Shown: positions 1 to 11,895, numbered from the stretch's first letter. The stretch is DNA of 64,000 bases from Terana coerulea (GCA_024811115.1 JAKOGH010000747.1:372001-436000); one strand, 5' to 3'. Made by a program: numbers and translations. The notes: generated by a model from the sequence alone, not told the origin.

Positions 1-260
1 TCGCGGGCATCATTCCGCCGTGCACTGGCGATAAACGGACGGAGCCTCCCAAGATGGGCGACGGGATACGCGCGCATTCGCCCAGATGGATGAGAGGAAT
101 GCCTGCAGCGCCGCTAGCCGGCCAGCAGCTTTGCAGACTCCTCGTACTGCCTGCATGTACTTGACCGAGGAGAAGAGCGCTTTAGAGCATGTGAACCGTC
201 CCATCACCGCGCGCCCATCCCCCGCGCACCGGAAGCCGGCAAAAGAGGACGCAGACTCAC

Positions 261-815
261 CATGTTCCGCATTGAATCCCTCTGGAAGCCAAACTTCTGC
301 GTCAGATCCAAGAAAATGTCCTCAATCTCCTCCTTGGACAGCGGTATTTGGCGATCTGCGCCCCAGGCTGGGTACGGCTCACGCGCCCCAGCGGCCGAGT
401 CAATGAAAGTCGGTGTCGATGCCTCAGACATGGGCATGCGCGGGGGACCGAGGGATTCCGACGATGGCGCATACTTCTGGCCGTAGACGTCCGCCTCGGA
501 GTCGGTGTCTGGTTGGGCTGCGGAAGGTGAGATCAATACACGCGCGGGGCGGTAGGACGGCAGACGAGAGGACGTACGGCCGTAGGGGTCGTATGAGCCG
601 CCTTGCTCGTAGTATCGGTCGTCGTCGTTCTGATTATTGCTGCTGTCTGAGCCATAGGTGTCGCGGTTGGCTCGGTTGTAGTCGTGTTCAGAGTCGTTGT
701 CGTAGTAGCGAGGGTCAGCCGCTTGGGCGTTGCTGAAGGGGTCGTGGGGGTCGGAGGACGGAGGTGAAGAGGAGTACATGCCCTCGTGGCTTCGTGAGCC
801 CGAGCGGGCAGCCAT
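261..815 (-). CDS. FKS1: 1,3-beta-glucan synthase, N-terminal exon (partial, runs off left edge)
   Basis: This is the first exon of the catalytic subunit of beta-1,3-glucan synthase, a plasma-membrane enzyme that makes cell-wall glucan from UDP-glucose. The start ATG is at 815. Residues 1-150 are a low-complexity Ser/Tyr/Asp/Pro-rich cytosolic head typical of fungal FKS proteins. The exon then reads IPLSKEEIEDIFLDLTQKFG followed by FQRDSMRNM, the conserved block before the FKS1 dom1 region. The exon stops after ..RNM at a GTGAGT donor (260-255). The next family block, which contains LDSRASRM, is not found in bases 1-250, so the first intron is longer than 255 bp or the second exon lies outside the window. 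The identification rests on the recalled family block; the rest of the roughly 1700-residue protein is not visible. Confidence 0.85.
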
Positions 816-1633
816 GGCGGGGAGGAGAGGGAGCTCGTCGACGACGACGACGGTGAGAAAGAGGTGAAGCTCGAAAATGACGAAACGAACAAAGCTATGC
901 CTTGAAGCAGCGCTGGCGGAGTTTTATCTGCCATGCCAAAATGGAACACGCTGCAGCGCTATTACGAGCGCCTGTGATGCGCTTCGGCCTCGCTCTGCCG
1001 GCGCTGTGAACGCGTGGTTTGCTCCACCGCAACATGTTCCTGATTTACAACCTCTTTTCTTCCGTCATACTTATTTTGTCGCTGACTCCTGGGTTGACAT
1101 GGTGATGAGCCGGCGGGTAGATTATTAATATTGTTTTCGCTCTCAACGACATCGCACATCGCAGGCGGCGCCTGGCCGCCGTTCAGTCCAAGCGAATGCC
1201 GGTACGGTTCACGTTCGGCAGCCCATCGAGTACACGGTATCGAAGCATCCAGGAGAAAGGTCCTGTGGGATAAGAAGGCGCAGTAGGCTGAAGATGTAGT
1301 GATAAGTCCATATATAAAGTCCAACTACATTCCTCCTTCGTAACTTACTAGTACTCACTGGTCTTCTTGGACAACAGTTGCCCTCGAAGCTCCGGCAATG
1401 AGGCATATTTCTATATATCCTATCGCCAACCCGTGGCTGGTAGCTTGCTTGATCTGAAAGCTTTCATCCTATAGCTGTACATTTACGTACTTAGCCTCAG
1501 TCAGCTGTTGTGGCCGTCGCCACACTGCCCGTGTTACCCCAGCGAGCAGATAACACATTCGAATTAGCTTCAAATTTCTTGTACACGACGGCGACAATCA
1601 CGATGCAAATAGCAGAACTACTAGACGCAACAC
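816..1633. other. Intergenic region upstream of the glucan synthase gene
   Basis: No gene was recognised between the glucan synthase start and the 3' end of the first BTB gene. It should hold the glucan synthase promoter. Bases 820-850 are a GA/CGACGA-rich stretch just upstream of the ATG. Short open frames here lack codon structure or recognisable domains. Confidence 0.5.
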
Positions 1634-2919
1634 TCAGGCTTCGTCAGTGAGTAGGAAAAACAGCTCGGGTATCCTATCCCACAGCTTTCGGGCCTGAGCA
1701 TCTAAGACCTCGCGGAACCATCCACGACAATGTGAACAGATGCGATCCAAAGATTCAGAGCCATCCTCGTCCGACGGCCTGTCCAAACGACCTTGAAGAA
1801 TGATGAGCTGGCCTAGCGGGTCTCTGAGGATATCTGGGAGATAAAGTCCTCTCCAGGTCTCCCACAGCGATCGAAGGTACGCTTCGCATGGCCAATGCCT
1901 GGATGATTTCAGTTGATGCCGGCACGTGCATCCCTCGCCTTTCGTTAGTGCTAAGGGAATAGTGTCATTCACGACTAGCGTGACTTCGCTCTGTAGCCGT
2001 TCGCGTCCCATGAGGAGACGCGTCAAATCTCCCGGTGCCAGTAGAGAGATGGATGCAGTGCGGATATTCTGGTCAAAACATGGGTAGTTGTTGGTCTCCA
2101 AGACTTCGTAGCTTCGGCTTTGCGAGCGTGCAGTGTCGTAAAAAGCTGCGCGGAACAAGGTCGTAAGTCCAAGTTCCCTCGCGAGAACTAATAATTCAGC
2201 TGCGCAGAAGTCATGTAAATGTTCAAGCGAAGATCAGAGCGATGACATACCTGGGTCCACGGAGTATTCAGATAAGTCACCGAGACCAGGATCATAGTCT
2301 TCTCCGGCTTGTCCTGCTTTCAACTCCATACGGGCATGCAACTCTTTCTCTGTGAGCTTCCACTTTCCATACTCCTTTGGCCAACTCGCTTCCAGAATTT
2401 CTGTGAGCTTCTTGGCCAGATGTGGCACCGAATACTTCAACGCAAGTCTCAGTGGTCCGCTGATGACCTCCAAAGTGTCGGGTGCACACTTTTCCATTGG
2501 AATATTCTCACTAGAAGTAGACAATTGTTTAGTAGCATCATATGTAGCCAAATGCATGCCACTCACAATCTTCCATACAGCAGTTGCAGAAAATCCCGAA
2601 CTTCATACCACTCGTCCGGTAAGTCGACCGACTGGATTTCGCCGATGTAATTCCTGGCGTGGTCTGGGAGCTGGAACATGCCACTGAAGACCTCGGAGTT
2701 GAACGCGAGAATGGATTTGTGACACTTGAAGGCGTAAATTTCGCCCTCTCCAGTGCATCCGGGACCTGCCCGAACAACGATGTTGCCGTCGTCGTACCAT
2801 ACGACGTCGTCCTGGATGGCTTGCATCTCGTCCACTCGCGAGAATACGTAGTCGCCGTTGTCTATGCGAGGTCTTTTCGTCGGAGGTTGTTGTGGTGTGG
2901 AATCCCTGGACGTTGACAT
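1634..2919 (-). CDS. BTB/POZ domain protein 1 (three exons, intact)
   Basis: Agaricomycete BTB/POZ protein of 392 residues. Exons are 2919-2567, 2510-2251 and 2199-1634, with GT-AG introns of 56 and 51 bp. The N-terminus carries a basic PTKRPRID patch. The BTB core follows: VWYDDGNIVVRAGPGC, FKCHKSILAFNSEVFSGMF (about residues 45-80), then the helix-rich DEWYEVRDFLQLLYGRF. Exon 2 supplies LRLALKYSVPHLAKKLTEIL, and exon 3 supplies ELLVLARELGLTTLFRAAFY and a C-terminal domain with ILRDPLGQL and cysteine pairs (CSHC). BTB domains usually dimerise or recruit cullin-3, but the target is unknown. It lies in tandem with a decayed copy (3493-4764) that keeps the same two intron positions, so they are recent duplicates. 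Confidence 0.82.
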
Positions 2920-3492
2920 GCACAGCGGTGAACAGCACAGACAGACTGAGTGTCATCAATGATGGCGGCGCCGTGGCCTGCGGCCCAAATACGCGCTGCT
3001 TGTTGTTGTTAGGATCAAACGGTGCTGGTTTCCTAATCTGGAAGCGCCAGCTTCCACTGCGTCATTATCATCACTTGCTCACATATCTCCAAGGTCGAAG
3101 TTGCAAGGAGCCATGCTACGCAGATTTTATTTTACGTGAGCTTTCCAGTACGTGCCCAGTTGCCTTCCAACCGAACGGTTGCATTTCTTTCTGCTTTGTG
3201 TACGTACTCACAGCTTGACGCAAACTTGAAGGCCACGGGCCTGGCAGCACTAGTACTCTAGTGACGTCGCCACGTGCTATCATAAATTCACAACAATATA
3301 ATTTGACACTTATCATACGTTCATATTACTGAAGGTACTTGACGAAAATGAAGTACGTCCGAGTCCTGTGCGTTGCCCGATGCGTGATAGGCCTATACTA
3401 CTGTTTAACTCCTGAACGTGCTAGTGATACGTCGTGCGACTGCAAAGCTCAGTAAAGATAGCGCATTACTTTACAAATAGTGATCCTGTAAA
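2920..3492. other. Intergenic region between the two BTB copies
   Basis: About 570 bp between the start of BTB gene 1 and the end of the decayed copy. Both are on the minus strand, so this holds the promoter of BTB gene 1. No coding signal was recognised. Confidence 0.45.
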
Positions 3493-4764
3493 CTAATATT
3501 CAATCGGAAGAGGCAAGTCGAATATCTGGGGCAGCAAACGCCAAATTTCGCGAGCCTGCATGTCCAGAATCCCTGCAAGCTGACTTCTACATCCGTGGCA
3601 TATGTTCTGCATCTGCTCATCACCCTTAGGGTCCTTTGTGAGCCTCTCTTGTAAATTCAACAGCTGGCCCAGTGGATCGCGAATCATGGTTGGACTGGAG
3701 AATCCGTGTTGCGCGCTCCACCAGGCGCGGCAGGAGCGTTTGACAGGGCAATGCCTCCAAATCCCCATCTACGTGTGTTTCTTGCAGTGCTTCATCCATC
3801 CCTTATCCATGTGTTCCGCGTGAAACCATCTGTGTATGTCGTCGAAAACCAAGTCTTTGACGACCTGGTGTATTTGCTCGCGTCCGACCAGCATGCGGCG
3901 CAGATTGGCCGTGTCGGGCAAGGATATGTCCGCAATGCGAACGTCTGGGTCCACAGAGTCGGTGTATCCCACCGGAGCTGGATGCTCGAAGATTGATCGG
4001 TTTGAGCTCGTAGATGGCGCAGCGGAGAATACCCAGGAGATCCAACTCCTGAGCCAACTTCACCACCGCAGCTGGCTCTCGAGATTAGCCACAACGAATG
4101 AAGACATTGTTGCAGGCATACCTGGCTCAGGAACATAATTGTACAGATGGAACCCGGAAAGCTCTTCCATCGTAGCGAGTTCCATCTTTTCGTTACATTC
4201 CTTTTCCGCGGCGACCCAGGAGTCGTACTCGTCCGGCCAATTGCGCTCCAATACCCGAATGAGCTTAGCCGAGTTGTCCGATACCTCGTACTTGATTGCA
4301 AGTCGGAGGGCGCCAGCAATTGCTTTGGTAGTTGAGATATGCCGACTGGACAGAGGGATGTCTCTGACAGAGGCCCATCCGCAAAGATGAGTGGAGCTAC
4401 TCGAGCCAGGTTGCTGAACACTCACAGAATGTCATAAATCATCCGTAAAAAGTCCCTCACATCCTCCCAATTATCCGTAAGGTCGACAAAGGGAACTTCG
4501 TCGATATGCTCGCTTGCATGAGCCGGCAGCATGAACATGCCGGCAAACACTTCCGACTTCCGAGCCAGGACGGACTTGTGGCACTTGAAGACATGGATGC
4601 CGCCGTCCCCGACGCAGCCAGGACCAGCGCGAATGATGATGTTGCCGTCGTCAAACCATATCTGCTCGTCTTGAATGAGCGGATTGACTGGGCCGGATTC
4701 GGGCTCGCCTACTCGGCGTCTCTTGGCGAGGTGGGTGTCTGTATTCCCGACGCCCGTCAGCCAT
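3493..4764 (-). pseudogene. BTB/POZ protein 2, decayed tandem copy
   Basis: Paralogue of BTB gene 1 with the same three-exon plan. Exon 1 ends at 4426 before GTGAGT, exon 2 runs from 4363, and exon 3 follows an intron ending in a GCTAAT..CAG signal. The BTB core is readable (EQIWFDDGNIIIRAGPGC, KCHKSVLARKSEVFAGMF). Exon 2 has LRLAIKYEVSDNSAKLIRVL, and exon 3 has VVKLAQELDLLGILRCAIYEL. Three lesions are visible. The nearest ATG (4764) is one base out of frame with the BTB core (a CCC run at 4746-4748). A +1 shift lies near 4001-4003. A TAG at 3769-3771 sits in frame, yet the downstream part still aligns with the intact copy (MIRDPLGQLLNLQERL). The two shifts could be sequencing errors; the nonsense codon argues for real decay. 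Confidence 0.7.
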
Positions 4765-5434
4765 TGCAGTAGTCTAGAGCACTGGCGTTGATGTTCAGCG
4801 CAGATGCAAGGAGGACGTATGATGCAAGACAGGGGCGCCGAAGGTGCGGGTCCTGGAGTGAAGCTTTGAAGGACTACGCCGGAAAGACCAATTTAGCACG
4901 CAATTTAAAAGCAAGTACTGACGTAATATGGCCATGTCTGGGCTCAGCGGAATCAGTACAATTGCTTTTGCATCCGCAATGCGTACGCTCACTCTCGGAG
5001 TAGTGAAGCAACTAGAAACGGACAGGGAATCCACGGCCCAAAACTTGCTCAGTTCTAGTTCTGTTCAGACTCGCAGGTTACAGGTACAGCGAATACAGTA
5101 CTTAGCACTTACTTAGTACTTGAGAGCTTGAAGGTCCAAGCTGAAATATAGCATCTTGCATGCGCTATAATGATGCCAGTTCCGGGGGCTGCCAAACTTG
5201 CTTCCAAATGGGTGTGCCAGCGCAAGACCAAACGTCAACGCGGCGACGCTGGCTCGGAAGGCGCACGCAGCTTTGTTTGTGTCTGTTACAATCAGGGGCT
5301 CCAGCCTTCCTAAACTGGAGGGCTTCCCACACCGATGAACCGCGACCACGACCTGCCAATGCCTTTCACACGACTCCTCTCCTTCCAACCACGCTTTTGC
5401 TCTCTCCATCTGGATACTCGGGATTGTATCCAAT
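4765..5434. other. Divergent promoter region, BTB copy 2 / SDR 1
   Basis: Non-coding stretch between the decayed BTB copy (minus) and the short-chain dehydrogenase (plus). No further gene was recognised. The start of the dehydrogenase may lie in its right-hand part. Confidence 0.4.
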
Positions 5435-6455
5435 TTGGCCCTTGCTTTGTATACTCATAGCCATCACCCATGCCCTCTCCCACTGAACTTCTGGCGACCG
5501 TCGGGCGGTCTCGTCGTGCTCAAGTCTACGTACGACTTCCTGCGCTTCGCGGCGACACACGTCCTTCCCTCTGGCGTCCACAAGTTCCTGCACGGCGCAG
5601 CACCCTACGTTCTCATTACCGGCGCCACCGACGGCATCGGCAAGGCAGTCGCGCACGAGCTCTACTTGAAGGGCTTCAACCTCATCCTGCACGGACGCAA
5701 TCCGGAGAAGCTGGAGAAGGTGGCGGCAGAAATCAAGGCTGCAGGTGGAGGGAAGAAGGACATCAAGACGTGGATAGCAGATGCGAACGACGATGGTATT
5801 GACTTTGAAGCAGCAGTGAAGCAGTGGGAGGGCCTCGAGATCACATTGGTGATACACAATGTTGGGGGTGCTCCGGTGAAGGAGACTACGTACGCAATTA
5901 TAACACTTTGTTTAAGTATGGCCATTAACGTGCGTGGAATGCAGGATTGACTGGATCCCGGAATCTGACCTCCTCGACGACGTACGGCGCAACCAGCTCT
6001 TCCCATTCCTACTCACGCGCGCGTTGCTGCCCAAGCTGCGTCGCGCAAAAGGGCCCGTCGAACTCGTATTCGTCGGCTCGCTCTCGTCGCTGCTCCCCAT
6101 CCCCAGAATCATCCCATACGGTGCGACTAAAGCGTTCCTCAGCCAGTTCAGCGGCAGCATCGGCTCAGACGAGCTCTTCCGCTCCGCCCATGGCGCAAAC
6201 ATCACGACCTTGTATATGGGCGTTGGTACTGTTTCATCCGGGAGTCATAGGGCGCCGGTCTCCTTCAGCATACCCTCCTCGGAGACGTTCGCGAAACACT
6301 TCGTCCACTGCATCGGCTGTGGAAAGGATAACGTCATCCCGTACTGGCCACATGCAGTGCAGACCTCCGTCGTCAGTCTACTCCCACGTTGGGCCATACG
6401 GAAGGCTCTGTTTAATGCAATGGAGGATGAGCTCAAGTTCGCGAAAAAGGACTGA
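5435..6455 (+). CDS. Short-chain dehydrogenase/reductase 1, membrane-anchored type
   Basis: NAD(P)-dependent oxidoreductase of the classical SDR fold, resembling the fungal 3-ketoacyl-CoA reductase / 17-beta-HSD-like branch. The cofactor motif is TGATDGIGKA. The NAG equivalent is HNVGG, the catalytic serine lies in FVGSLSS, and the Tyr/Lys pair is YGATK. One intron (5890-5944, 55 bp) splits the gene and joins ..VKETT to IDWIPESDLLDDV. The stop is at 6453-6455. The true start is unresolved: no ATG is in frame before LNFWRPSGGL, and 5435 is only the left end of the usable frame. A hydrophobic segment in the next frame (WPLLCILIAITHAL, just upstream) would make a normal N-terminal membrane anchor if one C were missing near 5485. 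The substrate cannot be told from sequence. Confidence 0.72.
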
Positions 6456-6823
6456 TACAGCTGTGGACATTGCTGGACTATGTTGACTCTGTGTTGTATA
6501 TTTATTGTTTTGGCGGCTCGGAAACTGCTGTATCATGGCTGTAGGTCGTTTCATTTTAGTTTTGCGCACCTGACTCATGACGGGGATTTAGGACGTACGT
6601 TCTCGATCACGGCTCATCTTGTAAACATGTTTTGTCCCGTTTTTGGTGGCACGGACATACATTGCACTGCCTCTTACGAAAAGATACGGAATAAAAACCA
6701 TTGGGAATTATTCAACCAGCGCTCTTATGATGTCGACGACAGCAGACATTATATCGGTAAGTCCGCTACGTCACCTCGTTCTCATCCTCCCAGACCAGAC
6801 CTCCCCAAAACTCCGTCACTGTC

Positions 6824-7791
6824 TCAGTCCTCCCGAAGGTCCTCCGACCACTCCTCGTATTGGTCGACGTCGGCGCTAACCTGCTTGATCTGTCCGCGGA
6901 TGGGAACGATCGCGTCTCTGCCGAGAACCAAACGCAGCGGCGGCTGGGCCAGCACAGACAGCTCATATATCTTCTTCACCGCCTTCCCCACGTCTCCTGA
7001 AGGGATATTAGGGTCTGCCGCTCGCTGGTACAACACTCTGATTTGTGCTGCGGGCGACGAAGGGCCGTACGCGGAGTAGAGCGGCAAGTCTACGCCTTTG
7101 TCTAGGATAGCGGTGTGGAACGCGCCGGGCAAGATAAGAGTGATCTGTATGTCGGTGAGTGTGAGGATGTCTGCTTAGCCGGTATATCTCTTACCTTGAT
7201 GTTCCACACAGGGTCGAGCTCTCCAGCCAAGGCTTGAGTCGTGGACTCCAGCGCTGTTTAAGGGTGAGTATATGCTGATAGTGGTATCGATAACCGCAAC
7301 TCACCGGCTTTAGAGCCTGTGTAGAATCCACAGCCTGGAAACGGTGCCTGGCCGCCGACGGAGCTGACCGTGAGCAGCCTCCCGCCCACTCCCGGCGCGT
7401 TCTCCTCGCGGAAGAAGCGCACGGCCTCCCGCGTGACGCTGAGGGCGCCGAAGTAGTTGACATCGAAAATGCGGCGGGCGACGTCGTCGGGCGTGCCCTC
7501 GACCTCGCCCGTGACGCCGAGCGCGGCGTTGTTAAACACGACGTCGACCCTGCCGAACGCCGCCTTGGCCTGGGCGAACGCGGCGCGGACCTCCTGCGGC
7601 TGCGTGACGTCGAGCTTCACGACCACGAGCTGCGTGGCGGGGTACTTCGCCGTCAGGTCATCGAGGTCCTGGGGCTTGCGCAGCGTGGCGACGACCTTGT
7701 CGCCTTTCTGCAAGGCGAGCTCCGTCATCTTGCGGCCGAAGCCCGACGCTGAACCGGTAGCTGCAAGGAACGCGGAATTAACTCCCGACAT
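6824..7791 (-). CDS. Short-chain dehydrogenase/reductase 2
   Basis: Classical SDR of 288 residues in three exons: 7791-7305, 7253-7195 and 7144-6824. The cofactor loop TGSASGFGR is a variant of TGxxxGxG. Downstream motifs are LDVTQPQEV (the aspartate that contacts adenine), NNAALG, the catalytic region TVSSVGG, and YTGSK for the Tyr/Lys pair. The C-terminal part (ITLILPGAFHTAILDKG, LRLVLGRDAI) is typical of fungal proteins annotated as NAD(P)-binding Rossmann-fold oxidoreductases. An alternative in-frame ATG lies nine codons upstream (7818); 7791 is preferred because the cofactor loop normally begins about ten residues from the N-terminus. The substrate is not predictable. Confidence 0.82.
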
Positions 7792-7818
7792 CCTCTCAAC
7801 GAAAGCGAAGCCGCTCAC

Positions 7819-9481
7819 TGAGCCAAACGCGTGAAGCTGACATGATGGCGGAGGATGCTGTGAAAGGTTTTGCTTAGACTGGATGAAGAGGTGCGAGAGG
7901 CAAGTGCTGCTTGTTGCAAAACCTCATCCCTTACTGCTCCCCTTTTATTCCGGCCTGGGTTCCCGCCCCTACCAGCTCTCCCACCGCTTACCCATGGCGA
8001 AAATACTCAAAATTACGCGAAACAGTGCGCAGGACGGGTTGCTCGACCTCAACGACAATGCGCGGATTCACCGACTGCCGATTTACCGGTATATCTCTGG
8101 GCGCCTAGTGACTAAAGAGCTCGGTTTGGTACCAGTACCTCGCCACAGAGACATAAACGCTGGATGGCGTCGGCGTTACTCTACACTACGATGCCACAAT
8201 TCCGCCTGCAGCACTGCGTTGCGGGTAGGTAGGATGATGGCTCCGTAGTGGAGATGCTGAAGTTTCCATCGGTGAGTGCCGGTGAGTTCAAAAGTACATC
8301 CAAGATGACAAAGCGATATAGGTGTAGTGATCGCTTTTAACGAACATTCGGACCGAAACATTCTCTACATCGTTGTGGCGGAGGCATGGCCTCGAGGCGG
8401 CTTACATAGTCCTGGTCTGAATATATGCGTTCCACCTATGGAAACCGAGCCCTTCCGCTGATACTATCTTCTTACCACCAGGTGCCTACGCAAACAATCT
8501 CATTATAAACGTGACGTATCGCCGCGTTCCGATGTTTTGCGCACTGCTGCAGGCCGTCGCACGTACTACTAAGACACTTCTACCCGACTGGGAATACGAA
8601 CTACGTTGTCCTGGCCACTGAAATGTGTCCGAGTTTGGGGCTTAGCTGCCCGCAGCGAAGCTTGGAATATATAAACGGTGCAACTCTCAGATGGTCTCAG
8701 ATGTACAGGGTGCCGCCATTCGTTCGTTATTATTTCTGCACTGTGAGTCTATCAGTCAAGGTAACATCCTTAACTATTTCGTGCAGCCTTACTTACACGA
8801 ATACCGTTCTTAGATGCCATTATTGTTTACCGATGTCACGGCTGGCGCAATCCAGCCGAAGTTCGTCAACGATGACGCCGACGGCGTCGCATCGTCGGCG
8901 TACACTTCGCACCAAACGCGCTCAGTCTCAACTCTTGATTCACCCGCTAAATGAAGAGTTCGGCTGCAGTCGTATTATTACTGCTCCATGGTACGACAAT
9001 TTAAAGGGCATCTCGGCCATTTAGAGTGCACGGGCTTAGTCTGCACAGGATCCGGGCAGCTGTCCTCTTCAACAATCCACAGCTCGCTTCCATGCTCGCG
9101 CAAATACAAAACAGGCTCCACCTGTCGATCACTAGTGCCAGCGCCACCAACCCCTGTGACCGGGATGCCCGCGATTGATGGCGGGCGTGCGACGGATGCG
9201 CCTGTCATACAGGAACGTTCGCCAGCAATCTCGGCTCTGAGAGGAATTATTCCCGTCGCTCGTCGCCCATATAAGGCAAGTGCCCAAGTTCAGCGCGATT
9301 CAGCCCCAAGAGTCCATCGAAGCAGAAATGTTCTAAACTCCGCAATAAACGGTATATAAGGGCCCAGCTCTCCCTATAAGAACCCCTGTGCCCGCCTTCA
9401 CGTATTCAAGGTGTCCATTCGTTGTCCCTCGACATCCTAAATCACTCCCTTCGTCCAACCTTTCAACTACACAACAACAAG
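7819..9481. other. Intergenic region with promoter elements, no gene recognised
   Basis: About 1.65 kb between SDR 2 (minus) and the Rds1-like gene (plus). Short open frames on both strands lack domains or consistent splice signals. TATA-like boxes are at 8667-8673 (with no recognised gene after it) and at 9353-9360, which fits the downstream gene. Confidence 0.45.
9353..9360 (+). promoter_or_regulatory. TATA box of Rds1-like gene 1
   Basis: TATATAAG lies 122 bp upstream of the ATG at 9482. The intervening sequence is pyrimidine-rich and ends in a CAACAACAAG leader just before the start codon. This is a normal layout for a strongly expressed fungal gene. Confidence 0.5.
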
Positions 9482-10595
9482 ATGATCCACTCGCGCGCCC
9501 TCGTCCTCTTGGCTGCCGTCGCATCTGTCTTTGGTGCCCCGCATCTCGTCATGCGCGACGCTCCTGCGGTCACGGGTCAGTTGTTTTCCTGCCTGTTTTC
9601 AGAGAGTTTATCTGACGTTACGACAGATACTGAGGTCCTTCAGTACGCCCTGACTCCTTGAGCATCTCGAGAATGCATTCTACGCGGAAGGCCTTGCCAA
9701 GCTCGACGAGAAGGCTTTTGAGGCCGCTGGATACCCTCCCTGGGTTCGCTCCCGCTTCGTCCAGGTCAACGGACACGAGAAGACCCACGTCGAGTTCCTC
9801 ACCGGCGCACTTGGGGACGCGGCGCCCAAGCCTTGCACCTACAAGTTGTGAGTTCGGCCACTTTACACAGGCCAAAATGAGTTTCTGACTGCTCTGTGCA
9901 GCCCATTCGATGACCCCAAGTCGTTCGCGGCGCTGTCCATGGCCTTGGAGACTGTTGGTGCATCGGCATATACCGGCGCTGCTCGACTGCTTCCAGAACA
10001 AGGATACCCTCACTGCCGCGGCTGTGAGTTACCAGATCATTAACATCCTGTGTGAAGCTCATGTGAAAAATTAGTCCATCCTCAATGTCGAGTCCCGCCA
10101 GGCCGCTTGGGTCTCCTCCGCGGTCCTGAAGGGCTCAGCCTGGGACGGCCCTTTCGAGACACCTCTTTCCATGGACGGCGTCTTCTCCATCGCCTGTAAG
10201 CAATAGTCATCTAACCCATTATCGCTAAACTAACGGCACGGCGTCATTTTACAGCTCAATTCATCGTCTCATGCCCAGACAGCAACCCCAAGCTTCCCGT
10301 CACGGCTCTGCCCATGCTCGAAATCGAGCCTACGTCACCCGTCCCCGGTAGCCAGGTCACTTTCAAGTTCGACATTTCGGGCGGCTCTCAGCTTTATGTG
10401 GCCTGGTTCGACGGCGTCACCACGCAGTTCTCGGATTTGACCAAGGACAACAAGGCTACCGTTCCCGCAGGCCTGCAAGGAACGGTCTACGCTGCTATTG
10501 TGAAGACCAAGGGATCCTCGCCCTCTGATCAGGAGCTGTCGTCGGGTTTGGTGATGTTTGAGATTGGCATTCCCTCGAGCGCGAGCAACCTCTAA
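9482..10595 (+). CDS. Rds1-like secreted ferritin-fold protein 1 (frame broken twice)
   Basis: Member of the fungal Rds1 stress-response family with a ferritin-like helical domain. Exons are 9482-9575, 9627-9847, 9902-10023, 10075-10195 and 10255-10595. Residues 1-18 form a signal peptide (RALVLLAAVASVFG). The conserved start of the ferritin domain, VLQYALT then LEHLENAFYAEGL, is interrupted by one extra C at 9656-9657. A second extra C at 9993-9994 separates SAYTGAARLL from NKDTLTAAA. Without the two bases the protein would be 298 residues. The C-terminal third (VSCPDSNPKLPVTALPMLEI onward) looks like a beta-rich extracellular domain. The second copy at 27862 is intact. Both breaks lengthen a CC pair, so sequencing error is as likely as pseudogenisation. 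Confidence 0.75.
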
Positions 10596-11895
10596 ACATC
10601 GACGTCTTAGCAGCGTTTCTTCGTCTTCAGTACCAGTTTGGTTGATATCGTACCGGACAATGATATTAATTATATGTGACGTGTATATGGATATCATGGA
10701 CGTTATGATACATCGGGGGTGGGACGAGCGTAATTTCATCTAAGTCAGACTTGAGCTCCGAAAACTCCGGTAATTGTGGCTGACTTGAGGAGAACATGAG
10801 ATTTTGCGAAGTTACCATCGCAGACCCCGTAGTGAAATCGGTTTCACTACTGTCCCATCCCACTGCCCAATCACTGTAGTCGATTATCTCCGACTTGATA
10901 TGCGGGGTTCGTATGTGTATATAGCTTACTTGAGAATATTCTGGCCCCTTTGTGGGCTTGAAAGGTGGTGCATGCCGGGATGTTTGATAGTGAATCCCTG
11001 CCAAAATCAGCTCGACCCATATGTCCAGCACCTCACACACTCACTCCACAGCCGCCATACTTTCCATCATACACGGACATACTGACTCGGAGAACAGTAA
11101 GTTAGTTGCGAGCGAGCGTAGCGAGTGAGCATATTCCTAAGGGGGCTGAATAGGACGCCGCCTTACCCTGCCAGAGATGCGATCCCAGATTCGCCGATTT
11201 TGGCGAGTTTCGGACAGGCAAAAGTGGACCAAAATCGCGATTTTTTCGGACATAAGCCCTGATACTTTCCAGAAAAGGGCTTAATTTCGGGCACAAATGG
11301 GATGAAGGTCGAACAAATATGTACAAATTCACAGCAGGAGCGCCCGTGCTTTTCAACATCGCTGGTGAAGTGAGAAATCTCCCTAAAACGCGGGCAAATG
11401 TCATCCAAATTCTTTACTTCCTGCACCTATCGATTGACATCGTTGAACCGCGCATTTGTGTGTAGCTTTTATTGGGAAGTGTGAGGGTACATGCATGCTG
11501 TAGCGACTACAAACCTCTGCCCTGCCCAAAATCGTTGTATCAATAGGCGCCCTTGTCTACCGACATGTCCCCGAACCTGTTACCTGACTCTTCGCAGTAC
11601 GGCAGTTCGCAGTCTCACAGACTCACAGGCTGGCGGTGTATCACGGCTCACAAACAGAACAAAACTCTGATTGAGCAGCTCGCGAGCACGTGGCGCGAAA
11701 TGCGGAACTTACATGTTACATATGGAGAGTCGGCGAATGCCGTGATCTTTGTGGCGCCCACGTGGCACTTGGCAAACTCACTGCCACCACTGCTGTGCGT
11801 CATTGTTCACTAATCTCAGCATTTGCCCACAAGTGTGGCAAGTTAGCTTGCAAGACCTACTCTCGGAACTACATAACCCAGTGTGAAGTACTGTT
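10596..11895. other. Intergenic region, no gene recognised; palindrome-rich middle
   Basis: 1.3 kb between the Rds1-like gene and the F-box gene. Bases 11102-11430 differ in composition from the flanks and contain several palindromes (listed separately). A GAGC/GTAGC-rich stretch at 11108-11127 is also odd. No transposase or known repeat was recognised. Confidence 0.4.
11231..11283. repeat. Two adjacent inverted repeats
   Basis: AAAATCGCGATTTT (11231-11244) is an exact 14-bp palindrome. It is followed by TAAGCCCT (11253-11260) and its exact complement AGGGCTTA (11276-11283), separated by 15 bases. Function is unknown; it could be a hairpin in a non-coding transcript or part of a small non-autonomous element. 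Confidence 0.5.

Noticed and set aside
10..207. Minus-strand frame taken as exon 2 of the glucan synthase
   Set aside because: It lacks the expected LDSRASRM..LHADYIGG block in any frame, so it is more likely intron.
9482..10595. Programmed +1 frameshifting in the Rds1-like and other genes
   Set aside because: The shift sites have no common slippery motif or stop context, occur up to three times per gene, and go in both directions; sequence error explains them better.
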